The position numbers and the translations under genes were made by a program. Of a stretch of 64,000 bases of DNA, positions 22,389 to 32,028 are shown one piece after another. Position 1 is the stretch's first letter, and each line of letters starts with the position of its first letter. The notes under the pieces were generated by a model, which searched no databases, had not been told where the DNA came from, and saw nothing but the letters and a program-made list of their open reading frames with translations. This stretch comes from Gliomastix tumulicola. Its lineage: Eukaryota > Ascomycota > Sordariomycetes > Hypocreales > Bionectriaceae. Location: contig BCHX01000008.1 of NCBI GenBank assembly GCA_001599755.1, positions 372,001-436,000 on the forward strand, written 5' to 3'.

Positions 22389-24386
22389 TCATTTATTCCC
22401 AGCTTCGTGTTCTACCTTCAGCCATTCCTTCAGAAACCATGATGGCGCCTTCGCCGTGGGATCGTCGTCACCTTGTGCTTCCTTTTCCGGCATATCCAGA
22501 CTGCCCACACCCTCCCAGTCTTTTGTCCAGGGATGTTCCCTAAAGTCATGTGGCATTGCAGTGTTAGCCCAATTGCGGCTGCCGCGAGCATCCGCAACGA
22601 GAAATGACAGCATTGCCAACGTGCTTCTCTTTGATGGTGCGAGCATCATCTGGTGTTGACAACCCAACGGGCATTTCTCCCCCGATATACGAAGCTCCAG
22701 GGCATCCGGCACGTTCTCGACATTCCTCCCGGTGTCTGCTCGAAATCCACGAGCCTCGAAAGGAACTTTGTTTCGATACCACGTGAATGAGCGATACAAA
22801 CGAACATAATCGGTCTCTAATCGTGGCCAGAGCTCCGGCTCGACGTCTTTCTTGGCCAGATGCCCAAATGGCCGCCAGCATACGGGCAGGTAAACAGAAT
22901 CCTGGAGCTTACAGTCATAGCGGCACCGCAGGAGGTCAGCACGGGGGATGGAGTCTGACAGCTCCTTGAAGCAGGCTGTCTTCTCAAAATCCAGGAATGA
23001 CTGCGTAGTGCCGGTCCACGCCGTGACCATGGGATCGGAGAGGGAAAGCGACCCAGCGCCATACGTCTCCCTCATGGTTCGTGCGTATCGCCGAATCCAA
23101 TCCAAGGTGGAGAGGTCGCCAAGCAGGAAAAGCGCCAGCCACCAAATGGCAACCCTTGGTCGTCGTGCTGCGAACGCTTTCAGCAGGATCTCCAGCTTTG
23201 ATTCCGTGATATTGGGCCCCAGAGCATCGAGAACTCCAGCAAGCCATGGGCTCACAAGGTTGCAGTCCACGTCTGGTTGCCATAAGATACTCCATAAAAC
23301 TGCGCCAAGGGATGGCGGATGAAGGCTGAGAGTCATGAAATATGGCAAGTCGTCCACGTATTGACGGATGATCGCCTTGTCATTGTCGTGGAGCATTGCA
23401 CCCTCTGAGGCGGTGAGATGCGGATGTGGGAAATGCGGACGAGCCCCCATGAAATCGTAGAAGGGGAGCATGAGAGAGGCAATGAAGGCTGCCTTGTAAG
23501 GTGGTAGGGAAGCCCACATAGCATCGCCGTGGTTTTCAACCGTACCAAGACCGAATATGTTGCATAGCTCCAAGAGCAGGGATGTTGCTTCTTTGGACGT
23601 TGGCGGCTTCAATATGTGCGTGTCCGACACCTGTGCAGTGATACAGAGGCGCAGGTTGTGTGTGACGTGCGCAGCCCATGGCGGGAAGCCGTTGCCTTCA
23701 GCACGCCAACCAGGCTCAGGGCACAGTATCGCGCACAACCACCTGGTGAGTGCAGGCGACGCATTGTCGAGGATGATGGCGGAGCCCTCGCAGTGGCATA
23801 ACCGCTGCGGTTCTAACCGATGCGCGGTATATTGCACGCCCCTGCGCTGCATCTCGAGGAATCGCACCGAGATTATGTACGACCAGCACATCGTTAAGAC
23901 GCCGAGGCTCCCAACCATCTTTGGCCCTGCTCCTAGAAAGTACGACGCTGGTCGCGGGCCCATGTCGCAAGTAATGGGAGAGTCTTTCCTCAAGTTGAAG
24001 GCAATGCGGTGGCCGTAATCCGGTCCAGCGCTGCCATCACCAAACACATCGACAGCGTTCCAGCTCCTATCGCGGTGTCGTAGGTGCCATAGTGGTCTCC
24101 CATATATAACCTGACCGCGAGGCAACGGCTCTGGGAGAGCAGGCACATCGAGCAGGGTGATATACGGATCCAACATTGTAGCCGGCCACATACCATGCGG
24201 CATATTGACTGCCTCACTAAGGAAGGCATCCCATGTTGCTCTCCCGTCGTGATAAGTCTGGTTCACGTCCAAAATTGCGGGCATGAGTGGATCGTCCTCG
24301 TTGCTTTCGAACGGTATATGAGAAGATGTCAGAGATGGGGTGGTGGATGATGTCGAATCCACCGACTGAGAATCTGTCGATGACAT
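22389..24386 (-). CDS. Hypothetical protein, 665 aa, intronless
   Basis: One uninterrupted frame from the ATG at 24386. The first ~35 residues are Ser/Thr-rich and probably disordered. The remainder is rich in Trp, Pro and Leu, with several hydrophobic helix-like stretches (for example MLPFYDFMGARP and VAIWWLALFLLG) but no confident signal peptide. There is a Cys/His group near the C-terminus (ISGEKCPLGCQHQ) that could bind metal. I recognise no domain or catalytic motif. Its place between an NLR and the 797-aa gene in an allorecognition-like island suggests an accessory, rapidly evolving gene, but that is inference from neighbours only. The long intact frame argues it is real. Confidence 0.7.
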   Translation of the reverse strand: MSSTDSQSVDSTSSTTPSLTSSHIPFESNEDDPLMPAILDVNQTYHDGRATWDAFLSEAVNMPHGMWPATMLDPYITLLDVPALPEPLPRGQVIYGRPLWHLRHRDRSWNAVDVFGDGSAGPDYGHRIAFNLRKDSPITCDMGPRPASYFLGAGPKMVGSLGVLTMCWSYIISVRFLEMQRRGVQYTAHRLEPQRLCHCEGSAIILDNASPALTRWLCAILCPEPGWRAEGNGFPPWAAHVTHNLRLCITAQVSDTHILKPPTSKEATSLLLELCNIFGLGTVENHGDAMWASLPPYKAAFIASLMLPFYDFMGARPHFPHPHLTASEGAMLHDNDKAIIRQYVDDLPYFMTLSLHPPSLGAVLWSILWQPDVDCNLVSPWLAGVLDALGPNITESKLEILLKAFAARRPRVAIWWLALFLLGDLSTLDWIRRYARTMRETYGAGSLSLSDPMVTAWTGTTQSFLDFEKTACFKELSDSIPRADLLRCRYDCKLQDSVYLPVCWRPFGHLAKKDVEPELWPRLETDYVRLYRSFTWYRNKVPFEARGFRADTGRNVENVPDALELRISGEKCPLGCQHQMMLAPSKRSTLAMLSFLVADARGSRNWANTAMPHDFREHPWTKDWEGVGSLDMPEKEAQGDDDPTAKAPSWFLKEWLKVEHEAGNK

Positions 24387-24962
24387 GGTCAAGATATGAG
24401 AGCTGTGAATCTCTCCGAAGCATGACCTACTACTAGTAGTTACTGTGTTTGTTTGTTTCGTCGAATGTTAGTGGAGCATTACGGGAAAACGCGTTTTAAA
24501 TACATGGAGCCGTCACGTCGGCTTACTAATAAACGCTATACCCATCTCGGTAATATGTCAATACAATTGAACTACCCTAGGCCTTGTTATCGTAGGCTCG
24601 CGCATGACCAACATCGAGCTCCTGTTGAGGGAATCGCAACGGACTTTACATCCAAAATCCCTCCAGAGCACTTCAGATCAGCATGTTATTCTTGGTTTGA
24701 TCTCTTTGGGCAACGATTACGCAACCGTGGGTCTGACTGGTCAGTCTGGATAGGGAGTCGATTTGTTTTGAGGATTATGTGTGACTCTCAAGATAGGGAC
24801 ATTTATATATTGATAGGATCAATTATTGGAACAACTTCCCACTCTCGTTGGTTGTAAGATGGCAGCCAGATTGATGAATCACCGATGCGGAAAAACTGGC
24901 TGTATAAAAGATTCTGTGATCTGCAGATGGCAGTGGTTGCTTCCTCAGTCCTTGCAGTCGAA
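24387..24962. promoter_or_regulatory. Intergenic 576 bp
   Basis: It holds the promoter of the 665-aa gene and the 3' flank of the 797-aa gene. Open frames here are short and without coding character. No repeat or RNA gene was seen. Confidence 0.4.
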
Positions 24963-27356
24963 TTAGGGCCCCTTGGGCAAAGAAAACTGAAACGGATGTC
25001 TCCCAAATGGCCTGTCTTCTGCCGGTTTTGGAATATCTTTGGGCGTCTCTGGGACTCGGATTACCAGCTCGGGGACCATCTCACTCAAGTGCAGCGCCAT
25101 CAGGGCCGAGTCGTTGGCCTCCGACGAAGAACTGACACCACCCACGGCATCCGCATCTCGCAAGGCCTCGCGCACTAAATTGGCGTAGTTCTGAACCTTG
25201 AGCATGCGCCACCTTGGATCGAAAGCTTTCCCATCAGCCAGTGGAAGTGAAACGATCGTGGCGGGAGAGCCCGAGACTTGTTGGTGCTTCTCCTTGTCCC
25301 ATTGCGTGTAGAGCGGCCTCACTTTGATCGTGGGTTTCTCTTCCGTTATTGAGTCACCGATGACAAAGCGTTGCTGATGCGGAGGTACGGTGAAGACGAT
25401 GCTCTCCAGCTTGGCGGGAAAGGAGTCGAAAAGGCAGCATATGCTGTCGACATAAATCCTTTCTTGAGACAGAATGGCTGGCTTGGATGCCCCGGATGCG
25501 TTATCAGCCACCTGACTAGAAGGCGTTTTAGCGAAGACGGGCGTGACAATGATGTCTGGGAACTGCACGAGGAGCTGCGAGCGCAAGACAAACCCGTAGA
25601 CCGGCGTCGAAGGGACCCTTCCACCCAACTCATTGTCCGGGAGCGACAACTTGCTGTTGATAGCCTTCTTGATGGCAGTGCGACTGGAGTCGTCTTTAGA
25701 AGAATCATGCGGGAGGTTGCCCAAGCTCAGTGCACCGTCCACCAGGACGTCCGTCCAGTTCTCATCAACGTAGACGAAGCGGAGTGTTTCGGGCGGGAGC
25801 CACGACGCATCCGGGCAGATATAAGTCCAGGGCACTTGCTTGAGATGCAGCTTGTCCAGTACCCAGGAGTAGACGCGCTTAAAAGCCGCGTCGTTGTAGA
25901 TGCTAGACTCTGTGAGTGGCGTAGTCTTTATCGCATCGGGCTCCCTCTCCTTTCTCCAACGGTTGGAACTGGCTGGCGTTCCACCATCACTATACCCATC
26001 CAGATGCTGCGTCAGCGCACCAAGCTCTTTGAGCAGGTCGTCTCTCCCTAGAATACTGCGTCTCCCAGACTCGCTGCCACCGATGGAGCCCTGAAGATCG
26101 ATCTTGGACCTCCCAGGCCCGCCTGCACGGACAGCGCTCCTCAGTTTGATAAGCGCTGTGGTGAACTGCTGATCATTGCTGGCTAGATGTTGACCTAGAC
26201 TCCAGGCGCTTGAGTAGGAGATATTCGTGAGACCAAAATCCTTGTCGAGTAGGTTGAGATCAGCCCCAAAGTTGGACTGCGTGCAAAAGTGCTCGTTCAG
26301 CGGGTGTGCAACTGGCTTTGAAACCAGCGGCCCTCGAACGATTGCAGCTGTCTGTTCACCAGTGACGGTCCTGTGCCGTGCAAGGCTATATCCATCTTCA
26401 AGTCTCTTCCGCATGAAAGCCTTCACTTTGGGGTCGAGTTCCGACGAGAGGGGGATATCTTGCGGCTCGGGAGGAAGAATGGCGAGGCTCTGCCCGAGAT
26501 TGCTGAGGCACTGTGAATGCGTGCCTTGTCCGTCGGGGAGGCATGTGTAAGTCCAACTATGAAGACTGGTGAGTGCGACACGCTTGCTCTCAGAGACGAG
26601 CGTCAAATCTAGTCTCATGTCGAGCGAGACAAGATGCACGACGACGGTCTCCGGGTCCTTCTGGCCTATGGGACCCGTTCGAGGCGAGATTGATACACTG
26701 AATGCTTCCGAGTCGTCGGTACCGCTGGTCGGAACCCTTCGCACGTGCGTCATGGATTTGTACTGTGTCAGATCGGGATAGGAGGCCCTAGTCGCCACGT
26801 CCGCAACCGTAAATATAGATTGAAGCAGATCGTTCTTGAGGAAAATGGCATCAAGTGACTCGTCGGCGCAGTGGGCGTCTAGTTCTTCGTCGAATGAGAT
26901 TGTATTGAGCACGTTGCTGAGCTGCGATGTATTGCGAGCTGGGATTCGCACACTGAATGTCTCGCCCTGGCGCTTCTTGATACTTGGGATTGGTTGTAAA
27001 ATGTCGTCCAGCTCGTCTTCTTCAAGTCGAAGCTCATCCGGGCTGAACACAAGGAGCACGAACCATGGTGCAGGACCCTGCTCATTCTTGACCTGTCCCT
27101 TGCTCTCGTGCCATGTGTTCGTCGGTGACCTGCTCCACGGTACCTCTGCACCCTTGAAGACGATGTGTGGTAGCACTGTGACCGGGGCGCTTGCTCCTCT
27201 TGTCGGACAGACCGAGTGGACGACGTCGGCAGGGAGGTTGAATCTTGAAGGGACCTGATGGATTTGCCGGGCGTCAGACTCGAAGGTCCCCAGCACGTTC
27301 CCATCGATGTTGTAGGCTTGGGGCTCGGACTCGGGCCCGCCCCGGGAGAATGACAT
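24963..27356 (-). CDS. Large intronless protein (797 aa) of an uncharacterised family, possibly shared with bacteria
   Basis: Single frame from the ATG at 27356. Ordered landmarks: PWFVLLVFSPDEL (about 97-109), MTHVRRV, VVHLVSLD, SLHSWTYTC (about 274-282), SNFGADL, SSAWSLGQHLASND, KQVPWTYICPD.SWLPPETLRF followed by DENWTDVLVDGALSLG (about 510-555), VYGFVLRSQLLVQFP, and SICCLFD...VPPHQQRFVIGD (about 650-690). From memory, bacterial proteins of unknown function have the same order: a LALLVFDE-like segment, HLVSLE, LASWxFTC, VPFxYLVPDxxxLPPESIRFF then NWxDALxDGAxSIG, and PPEGLHFG. There is no signal peptide or membrane segment. Function is unknown; I do not assign one. The intronless structure of a 2.4-kb gene fits ancient transfer but does not prove it. 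Confidence 0.75.
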   Translation of the reverse strand: MSFSRGGPESEPQAYNIDGNVLGTFESDARQIHQVPSRFNLPADVVHSVCPTRGASAPVTVLPHIVFKGAEVPWSRSPTNTWHESKGQVKNEQGPAPWFVLLVFSPDELRLEEDELDDILQPIPSIKKRQGETFSVRIPARNTSQLSNVLNTISFDEELDAHCADESLDAIFLKNDLLQSIFTVADVATRASYPDLTQYKSMTHVRRVPTSGTDDSEAFSVSISPRTGPIGQKDPETVVVHLVSLDMRLDLTLVSESKRVALTSLHSWTYTCLPDGQGTHSQCLSNLGQSLAILPPEPQDIPLSSELDPKVKAFMRKRLEDGYSLARHRTVTGEQTAAIVRGPLVSKPVAHPLNEHFCTQSNFGADLNLLDKDFGLTNISYSSAWSLGQHLASNDQQFTTALIKLRSAVRAGGPGRSKIDLQGSIGGSESGRRSILGRDDLLKELGALTQHLDGYSDGGTPASSNRWRKEREPDAIKTTPLTESSIYNDAAFKRVYSWVLDKLHLKQVPWTYICPDASWLPPETLRFVYVDENWTDVLVDGALSLGNLPHDSSKDDSSRTAIKKAINSKLSLPDNELGGRVPSTPVYGFVLRSQLLVQFPDIIVTPVFAKTPSSQVADNASGASKPAILSQERIYVDSICCLFDSFPAKLESIVFTVPPHQQRFVIGDSITEEKPTIKVRPLYTQWDKEKHQQVSGSPATIVSLPLADGKAFDPRWRMLKVQNYANLVREALRDADAVGGVSSSSEANDSALMALHLSEMVPELVIRVPETPKDIPKPAEDRPFGRHPFQFSLPKGP

Positions 27357-28221
27357 GATAATGGCTGCTTCGTGCTGACGGGTGAGCTCTTAGCTGCTGA
27401 GATGCTAGTGTGAGGGTATCCCCAGCCCGTTAGAACACGAAGGGTCCTGAGAATTGAGACAGATGGCGAGAGAGGGGAATGCACTTCGTTTCGAGGGCGA
27501 GAAATAATCGTGAGGTGTGGACTCTTTCAGCTCGTAGAATCAATATTAGCGGTAGACTATTGACTGACGGCCCCTCCAGCCAGCCCGATCAAGACCACTA
27601 AAGGAGGTCTAGGATCTTCTGGCCAGCGTTCTAGCCCCGCCAAACCATGGGTATGACCCTAAAATTGCCACCCCTCGAAAGCCAGCTTGTCAGGACGGCC
27701 ACAAAGAGCGTCACCAGCCTCACCCGCACTACATGCGGTAGGAAATGTCCAAAAACGGGATAGCTGAGATGTTTTTCTAGACCGAACGGGCAGAACCAAG
27801 TTTGTTTAGACTGTAGACTGTCCTGTCGTTAATCCTCACGACTTACAATTTATATGGCACACTCACTGGCAATAAAACCTGTAGTGGTGCGGTGCAGCGT
27901 TGGACAAGCCGTTTACGTTGACTAGGGGTTCATATCTATTAGTTTCGTTGATAGAACGTGGTTTTCTCATCAGTTTTAGCTTGAAAATACATGTGCTCAA
28001 CTGTGTCAATCGCATGCTCCTCCCTCCAAATGTACCGAGTATCCCCCTGACTCATACTTAGATTCATGCTGCCACTGATAGAGAACGATAGATAATAATC
28101 TCCAGCGCCGCATTCATTCTTTCTTCATATAGAAAAAGCCATTGGGCCCTTCTGTTTGCTTGATTCCTTCCCATGGCCTCGTCACCCCCTCACGTCCTAT
28201 TTTTCCGATAACCGCTTCCTC
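27357..28221. promoter_or_regulatory. Intergenic 865 bp
   Basis: It lies upstream of the 797-aa gene and downstream of the LITAF-domain gene. No repeat, RNA gene or convincing small gene was seen. Confidence 0.4.
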
Positions 28222-28898
28222 CTATTTCGATGGAACAGCAGGTGGCGGATACTGAGAGGGCTCAGTGCGATCATGAGGCTGCGGACCGAAAGTCTGCAGC
28301 GGCCCATCGTGGGGACGGAGAGCGACCTTGCGGTTGCAGTTCCTGCAGTAGTACTCCACGTTCTCAAACCACCCAGCCAGGCAAGGGACGCACGTCAAGC
28401 ATATGCAGAAGAGGCACAGCACGGCACCCGCAACTCTGCAACAAATGTTAGTTTTTCTGCGAAGGCAATCTTGAGTCCTGTGCGAGGACCGACGTACGTT
28501 TGCATGCTGGTGCCGACCTTGGCCACTCTGACTGCTGTTCTCCGTTGGCAGAAGGGGCAGTCGATTACGTCTCCCTCATTGGCGAGGTTATGAAGGGGCG
28601 TGACTCTGGCCGGATCGGGGATCTGATTGATCGCGGGGGTTTCATTGTCGGGCTCGAGCTTCAGATTGGTCCTGTGGGAGTGGCGTTAGACTTATGATCT
28701 AACGTATAAATGATATTGTCGCCCAAGCTTAAACGAGGGGGTCCATGTAGATTGACGGCATTTCAACGTGAAGTTTCAAACATACTCGTCCTGAATCATG
28801 GATGGTGGCAGCTCCCGTGTTGGGGCCGGACTCGTTGGGATTGCAGCTGGCATGGTGGCTTCTGGCGCAGGAGCTCGAGCTGTGCTATCCGAGTCCAT
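28222..28898 (-). CDS. LITAF-domain zinc-binding membrane-associated protein (166 aa)
   Basis: Three short exons, each too small to stand out: 28898-28786, 28671-28498, 28435-28222. Both introns have consensus donors (GTATGT, GTACGT) and phases match. Residues 1-70 are a Pro/Ala-rich disordered leader. The LITAF domain follows: CPFC (Cys76, Cys79), a ~24-residue Cys/Leu-rich hydrophobic segment (about 97-118), then CRNC (Cys126, Cys129) and a basic tail with Pro. In this family the two CxxC pairs bind one zinc ion and the hydrophobic helix lies in the cytosolic face of late endosome, lysosome or plasma membranes. In fungi, roles in membrane trafficking or cell-death modulation are suggested but not settled. 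It is transcribed away from the HET gene. Confidence 0.85.
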
Positions 28899-30068
28899 AT
28901 CGTGTGGTATGGTACGAGCTCGCTGAGGTGAGCTGTGCGTGGGCAGAAAAGAAAAGGATGATCCGATCGCACTTGAGAAAAGATTACGAGTCGAGATTTG
29001 GAAATGCCTGCCCGTGAAGATGTGGCTTGCAGATCAGACTGTATGTAATCAACGCGTCAACACGTGGACACAAATTCCAGCTCAAAATAAAACACAGGCC
29101 AGCCACCTCCTTTTTGTGCCGATGTAACACTGAGCTGTAGCCTGAAATCCGCCCCCAACATGCATGCCAGTGCTCCGTTTCGTCGCTGGACGAATCATGA
29201 CTCGGCAGCCTACACCCCCAAGAGCGATGGACGCCCGGTTTTGTGGTGGCTGTTGCGGCACAGTCACGGTTGCTCCAACCCCCGACGATCTGTGCCCGAG
29301 TCTCAAGCCACACACACACACACTTTATGAACTTCTGAAACCTTCCACTCTGCTTATTGTTTGTCTTGTTCCTTTTTTATTTCACTAAGAACACCGATAA
29401 CAGAGGCTGGAATATGGGGATCTGATCAGGACCATATAGCATGCCTCTCTCTCGGATAATTATTTGGTATACCACTTGTAATAGTATGGTAATCTGAGCA
29501 GCAGACATTCTCCTCCCAGCGAGGGGAAATGCGGGATGAATGACGCTGGTATGTGGATCTGTCTGCCTTACCGTTGGGGGCCAGCTCTTCCATACCTATC
29601 GCTGGTCGACATTCATGCGTGTGCGCCCGGTTTGTGTGGTTCGCCTGGGGTCGCCCTGTGGTTTCAGTGCAACGTCGCTAACTAACTCGCTAATAACTGC
29701 GGCAATCCGGCAGCTGCGGCTTCCGCACAGACACACTCGGCCAGACTGGGGTATCAAACACCCGAGCCTTGGGAGCGCTTGGGGGCTATTCTGCAAGTCT
29801 TGCGAGGAAGGAGTGGAACTTTCCCCAACGCCGCCACCAGGTTGTGCCTCAGCCACCATTATGCATGCATTGCTTTTTTTGGTCTGTAGCTGTAGCTGCC
29901 TGGTGATGCCTCGCAGTTTCCACCCACACTGCAGCTTGCCCCGGGGGGCTGACTGGCGCTGTTCTATTAAAAGATGATGTTGGCCTTGTCGAGATAAGTC
30001 CTACAGTTCATCACCATCGAGCGAGATTTTGATTTTCGGCTCCGTCCCCGATCGCGCACATTGCGATT
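28899..30068. promoter_or_regulatory. Divergent promoter region, LITAF gene and HET gene
   Basis: These 1170 bases separate two divergently transcribed genes. A (CA)n microsatellite lies at about 29309-29323. A TATA-like CTATTAAAAG occurs near 29962, about 105 bases before the HET start codon. No other feature was seen; a 145-codon frame inside it has no coding character. Confidence 0.5.
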
Positions 30069-31844
30069 ATGAGATTGATACGGGCGTCCAGCATAGCTTT
30101 CCCAGATCGCCTGACGTTCAAGGACTTCCCGGTCAGTCAGCTGCCTCCATACGCCATTCTCTCACATACTTGGGGCGACGATGAGGTGATTTGGGCCGAC
30201 TTTCAGCGAGGCACTGCCCACCAAAAATCTTCGTTCGGCAAAGTCACCTCCAGCTGTCTTCGAGCAATTGAAGATGGCCTAGAGTGGGTGTGGATTGACT
30301 CGGCATGCATCGACAAGAGCAGCAGTGCTGAGCTCTCGGAGTCAATCAATTCCATGTACGATTGGTACCGACGGGCGGAGATCTGCTATGCTCATCTTGA
30401 GGGCGTCTCAGCAACGGCCGATGTGACACAGACTACGGGCGAGTTCGCGGGAAGCAGATGGTTCACCAGGGGCTGGACACTACAGGAGCTGCTCGCGCCG
30501 ACCGAGATTGCCTTCTACTCCGAGGATTGGGTCAAGATCGGCGACAAGGCAGCGCTGTGCCGGCCTCTCTCTGTCATCACGGGGATTGATGAAGACAACC
30601 TCACGGGCGCTAAGGCGCTGGAATCGGCCAGCATTGCGAAGCGCATGTCGTGGGCTGCTCAGCGTCAGACAACGAGACCGGAGGATGTTGCGTACTGTCT
30701 GATGGGAATCTTTGGCGTCAACATGCCGATGTTGTACGGAGAGGGCGAAAAAGCGTTCCTGCGCCTGCAAGAGGAGATCATGAAGCAATCTGACGACCAG
30801 TCGATCTTCGCCTGGGCAAACATGAGTCCATCTGCGGAGACGTATCACGGATTACTGGCCAAGTCTCCGCTTGACTTCACGCACTCGCACTCCGTGATGC
30901 CCTACCAAGACTGGGAGCCCCGACCGCCATACCAGCTCACGAATCGTGGCCTGCGAATCGATTTGCCCTTGACCATTCGCCAGGAAGGCTCGAATACAGT
31001 CTTCATCGCTGCATTGGACTGTCCCGCACCGCCAGACTACGAAGACGGCTCCTTTCTGGGCATCTACCTGAAGAAGCTCTCCCACGGAGACCAGCAGTAC
31101 ACCAGGATACGTGTCGGTCAGTTTGCCAAGATCCGTGAACGCGGGAGACGGCAGACACTCTACGTTAAGCAGAACAACATCGTCATCGCCGACATGGAAA
31201 CTGTCTTCCCTCACCACGTCTTCCAGCTCCGCATGGGGCCATCCAGACTCGTATACACACCAGTGAGGGTCATCGTCGATCCCACTCGAACTGGTCCCGG
31301 TCCCGATGTGATCTCGAGCAGCCGCAGTCAGGTCAGACGGTGGATGCCGGAATCCCAAGCTGTGTCCTTTGTTGGTCCAAAGGTGCCCGGGCAGCTCGTC
31401 TGCGCGATCATGTTCGAGAGGGTCGACGATGGGGAGAGAGTGTTGATGCTGCTAGGAAGTTCAGACGGGATGCGAGTGGGCTATCAGGCCATGGAGCTCC
31501 CACCCGTGTCAGTGTTTGAGGGCACCGAGGAAGGAGACGTAGACTATTCGTTCGCGGCTCTCCAGAACATCTTCCGACCAAGCACTATGGTGCGATTGGG
31601 GTACAATCAACTCAATGTCAACGTGGACACCTTGATCGTTGGCGCGACAAAGTATCACCTCATTGACATTCAGCTCGAGAAGACGGGAGCGCCGGAGTTC
31701 ATTGAGGAGGTCATTGCACACGCGGCCAAGTCTGCATATGATAGGGCGGTCGGAAGGGAGAACAAGACGGAAGTGGCGAATATAGAACAGGCGGAAATGA
31801 AGGCCAAAAAGCCGTCCATCTGGAAACGAATGATGTCACAGTAA
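30069..31844 (+). CDS. HET-domain heterokaryon incompatibility protein (591 aa)
   Basis: Intronless, from the ATG at 30069. The three HET-domain blocks are clear: PPYAILSHTWGDDEVIW (residues about 26-42), WVWIDSACIDKSSSAELSES then MYDWYRRAEICYAHL (about 74-112), and SRWFTRGWTLQELLAPTEIAFY (about 129-150). The conserved continuation RPEDVAYCLMGIFGVNMPMLYGEG follows. HET domains are death-inducing modules related to TIR-like folds and act in vegetative incompatibility. The C-terminal ~330 residues carry no recognisable repeat and are likely the variable, recognition-related part. Its neighbours (NLRs on one side, a DUF2235 hydrolase on the other) fit a nonself-recognition island. Confidence 0.92.
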   Translation: MRLIRASSIAFPDRLTFKDFPVSQLPPYAILSHTWGDDEVIWADFQRGTAHQKSSFGKVTSSCLRAIEDGLEWVWIDSACIDKSSSAELSESINSMYDWYRRAEICYAHLEGVSATADVTQTTGEFAGSRWFTRGWTLQELLAPTEIAFYSEDWVKIGDKAALCRPLSVITGIDEDNLTGAKALESASIAKRMSWAAQRQTTRPEDVAYCLMGIFGVNMPMLYGEGEKAFLRLQEEIMKQSDDQSIFAWANMSPSAETYHGLLAKSPLDFTHSHSVMPYQDWEPRPPYQLTNRGLRIDLPLTIRQEGSNTVFIAALDCPAPPDYEDGSFLGIYLKKLSHGDQQYTRIRVGQFAKIRERGRRQTLYVKQNNIVIADMETVFPHHVFQLRMGPSRLVYTPVRVIVDPTRTGPGPDVISSSRSQVRRWMPESQAVSFVGPKVPGQLVCAIMFERVDDGERVLMLLGSSDGMRVGYQAMELPPVSVFEGTEEGDVDYSFAALQNIFRPSTMVRLGYNQLNVNVDTLIVGATKYHLIDIQLEKTGAPEFIEEVIAHAAKSAYDRAVGRENKTEVANIEQAEMKAKKPSIWKRMMSQ

Positions 31845-32028
31845 CACGGATGAGGACATCCGGTTGACTGGAATACTTTGTACAAGCCTGCATCTATTCT
31901 AAGACTAGATTTGACTTCCTGTATGGCCACGCAAGCCACGCCTGCAAGTGAAGTGAACCAGTCTTGTAGCTATATCACGTACAGATGTAAGTTCATCTCA
32001 GCCAAGATCTCTGAGCTTTCTTCTGTCC

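Noticed and set aside
24453..24857. Plus-strand frame of 134 codons between the two large orphan genes
   Set aside because: No family motif; overlaps expected promoter and 3' flank; composition not coding-like.
29540..29977. Plus-strand frame of 145 codons upstream of the HET gene
   Set aside because: Cys/Ser-rich without a domain; ends just before a TATA-like element, more likely promoter DNA.
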